Origin: DASPTR01 sp964475545
GTDB taxonomy: Archaea > Thermoproteota > Bathyarchaeia > Bathyarchaeales > Bathycorpusculaceae
Assembly: GCA_964475545.1 (NCBI GenBank)
Contig: CAYYXF010000086.1
Span: 1-5,501 of the forward strand
Direction of reading: 5' to 3'
DNA length: 5,501 bases
Below are positions 5,441 through 5,501 of the stretch, piece by piece (within the stretch, counting starts at the first letter, position 1; each line of letters begins with the position of its first letter). Below the pieces are notes generated by a model. The model was not told where the DNA came from. It ran no database searches and was given only the letters and a program-made list of their open reading frames with translations. A program made the translations under genes and the position numbers.

Positions 5441-5501
5441 GACTAACCAAGCTTCCTGCCTCAGCAACAGAGCGCGCTTGCCACAGGAGAGAACGCAAAC
5501 A

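Noticed and set aside
5401..5501. End of an upstream minus-strand gene entering at the right edge
   Set aside because: A short frame runs from the edge to a TGA near 5463, but it is only about a dozen codons with no motif, too little to call.

Overview
The window looks like a piece of an archaeal chromosome. The evidence is an archaeal-type tRNA m1A methyltransferase (TrmI), a complete formaldehyde-activating enzyme (Fae) domain of the tetrahydromethanopterin C1 pathway, an exported C-terminal beta-propeller protein of a family common in archaea, a winged-helix regulator fused to membrane helices, and Shine-Dalgarno sites of the AAGGTGA / AAGGAGG type mixed with apparently leaderless starts. 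The gene mix would fit an uncultured Bathyarchaeia-like or other TACK-type lineage, but that is inference; the domain-level call is much firmer than the lineage.

Region 1 (69-2348, plus strand) is a two-gene unit. The first gene is a single uninterrupted reading frame joining a pyruvate-dependent (DapA/NAL superfamily) class I aldolase to a full-length Fae. The aldolase keeps the Schiff-base lysine and the catalytic Thr/Tyr residues. It has lost the arginine that true dihydrodipicolinate synthases use to bind aspartate semialdehyde. Because Fae captures formaldehyde on tetrahydromethanopterin, and because other archaea fuse Fae to the formaldehyde-releasing aldolase Hps, the natural hypothesis is an aldolase that releases or uses formaldehyde (for example pyruvate + formaldehyde <-> 4-hydroxy-2-oxobutanoate) coupled to Fae. 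This is the most interesting object in the window. trmI follows after 9 nt and is probably co-transcribed.

Region 2 (2366-5400, minus strand, convergent with region 1 across 17 bp) is a run of five same-strand genes. In transcription order they are a winged-helix regulator with two C-terminal membrane helices, a 101-aa two-helix membrane protein, an exported beta-propeller protein of about 576 aa, a 46-aa single-helix membrane protein, and a 74-aa zinc-ribbon protein. The 46-aa gene is easily missed because it starts with TTG; its AAGGAGG site begins within the stop codon of the propeller gene. The zinc-ribbon gene has a perfect AAGGTGA site 6 nt before its ATG. Similar 21-bp elements (16/21 identical) lie upstream of the 101-aa and propeller genes and may be shared promoter or operator sites for the neighbouring regulator.

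The window is almost fully coding once these small genes are counted. No rRNA, tRNA, CRISPR array, transposon or long repeat was seen. The last 101 bp hold only the promoter region of the regulator gene and no gene I can support.
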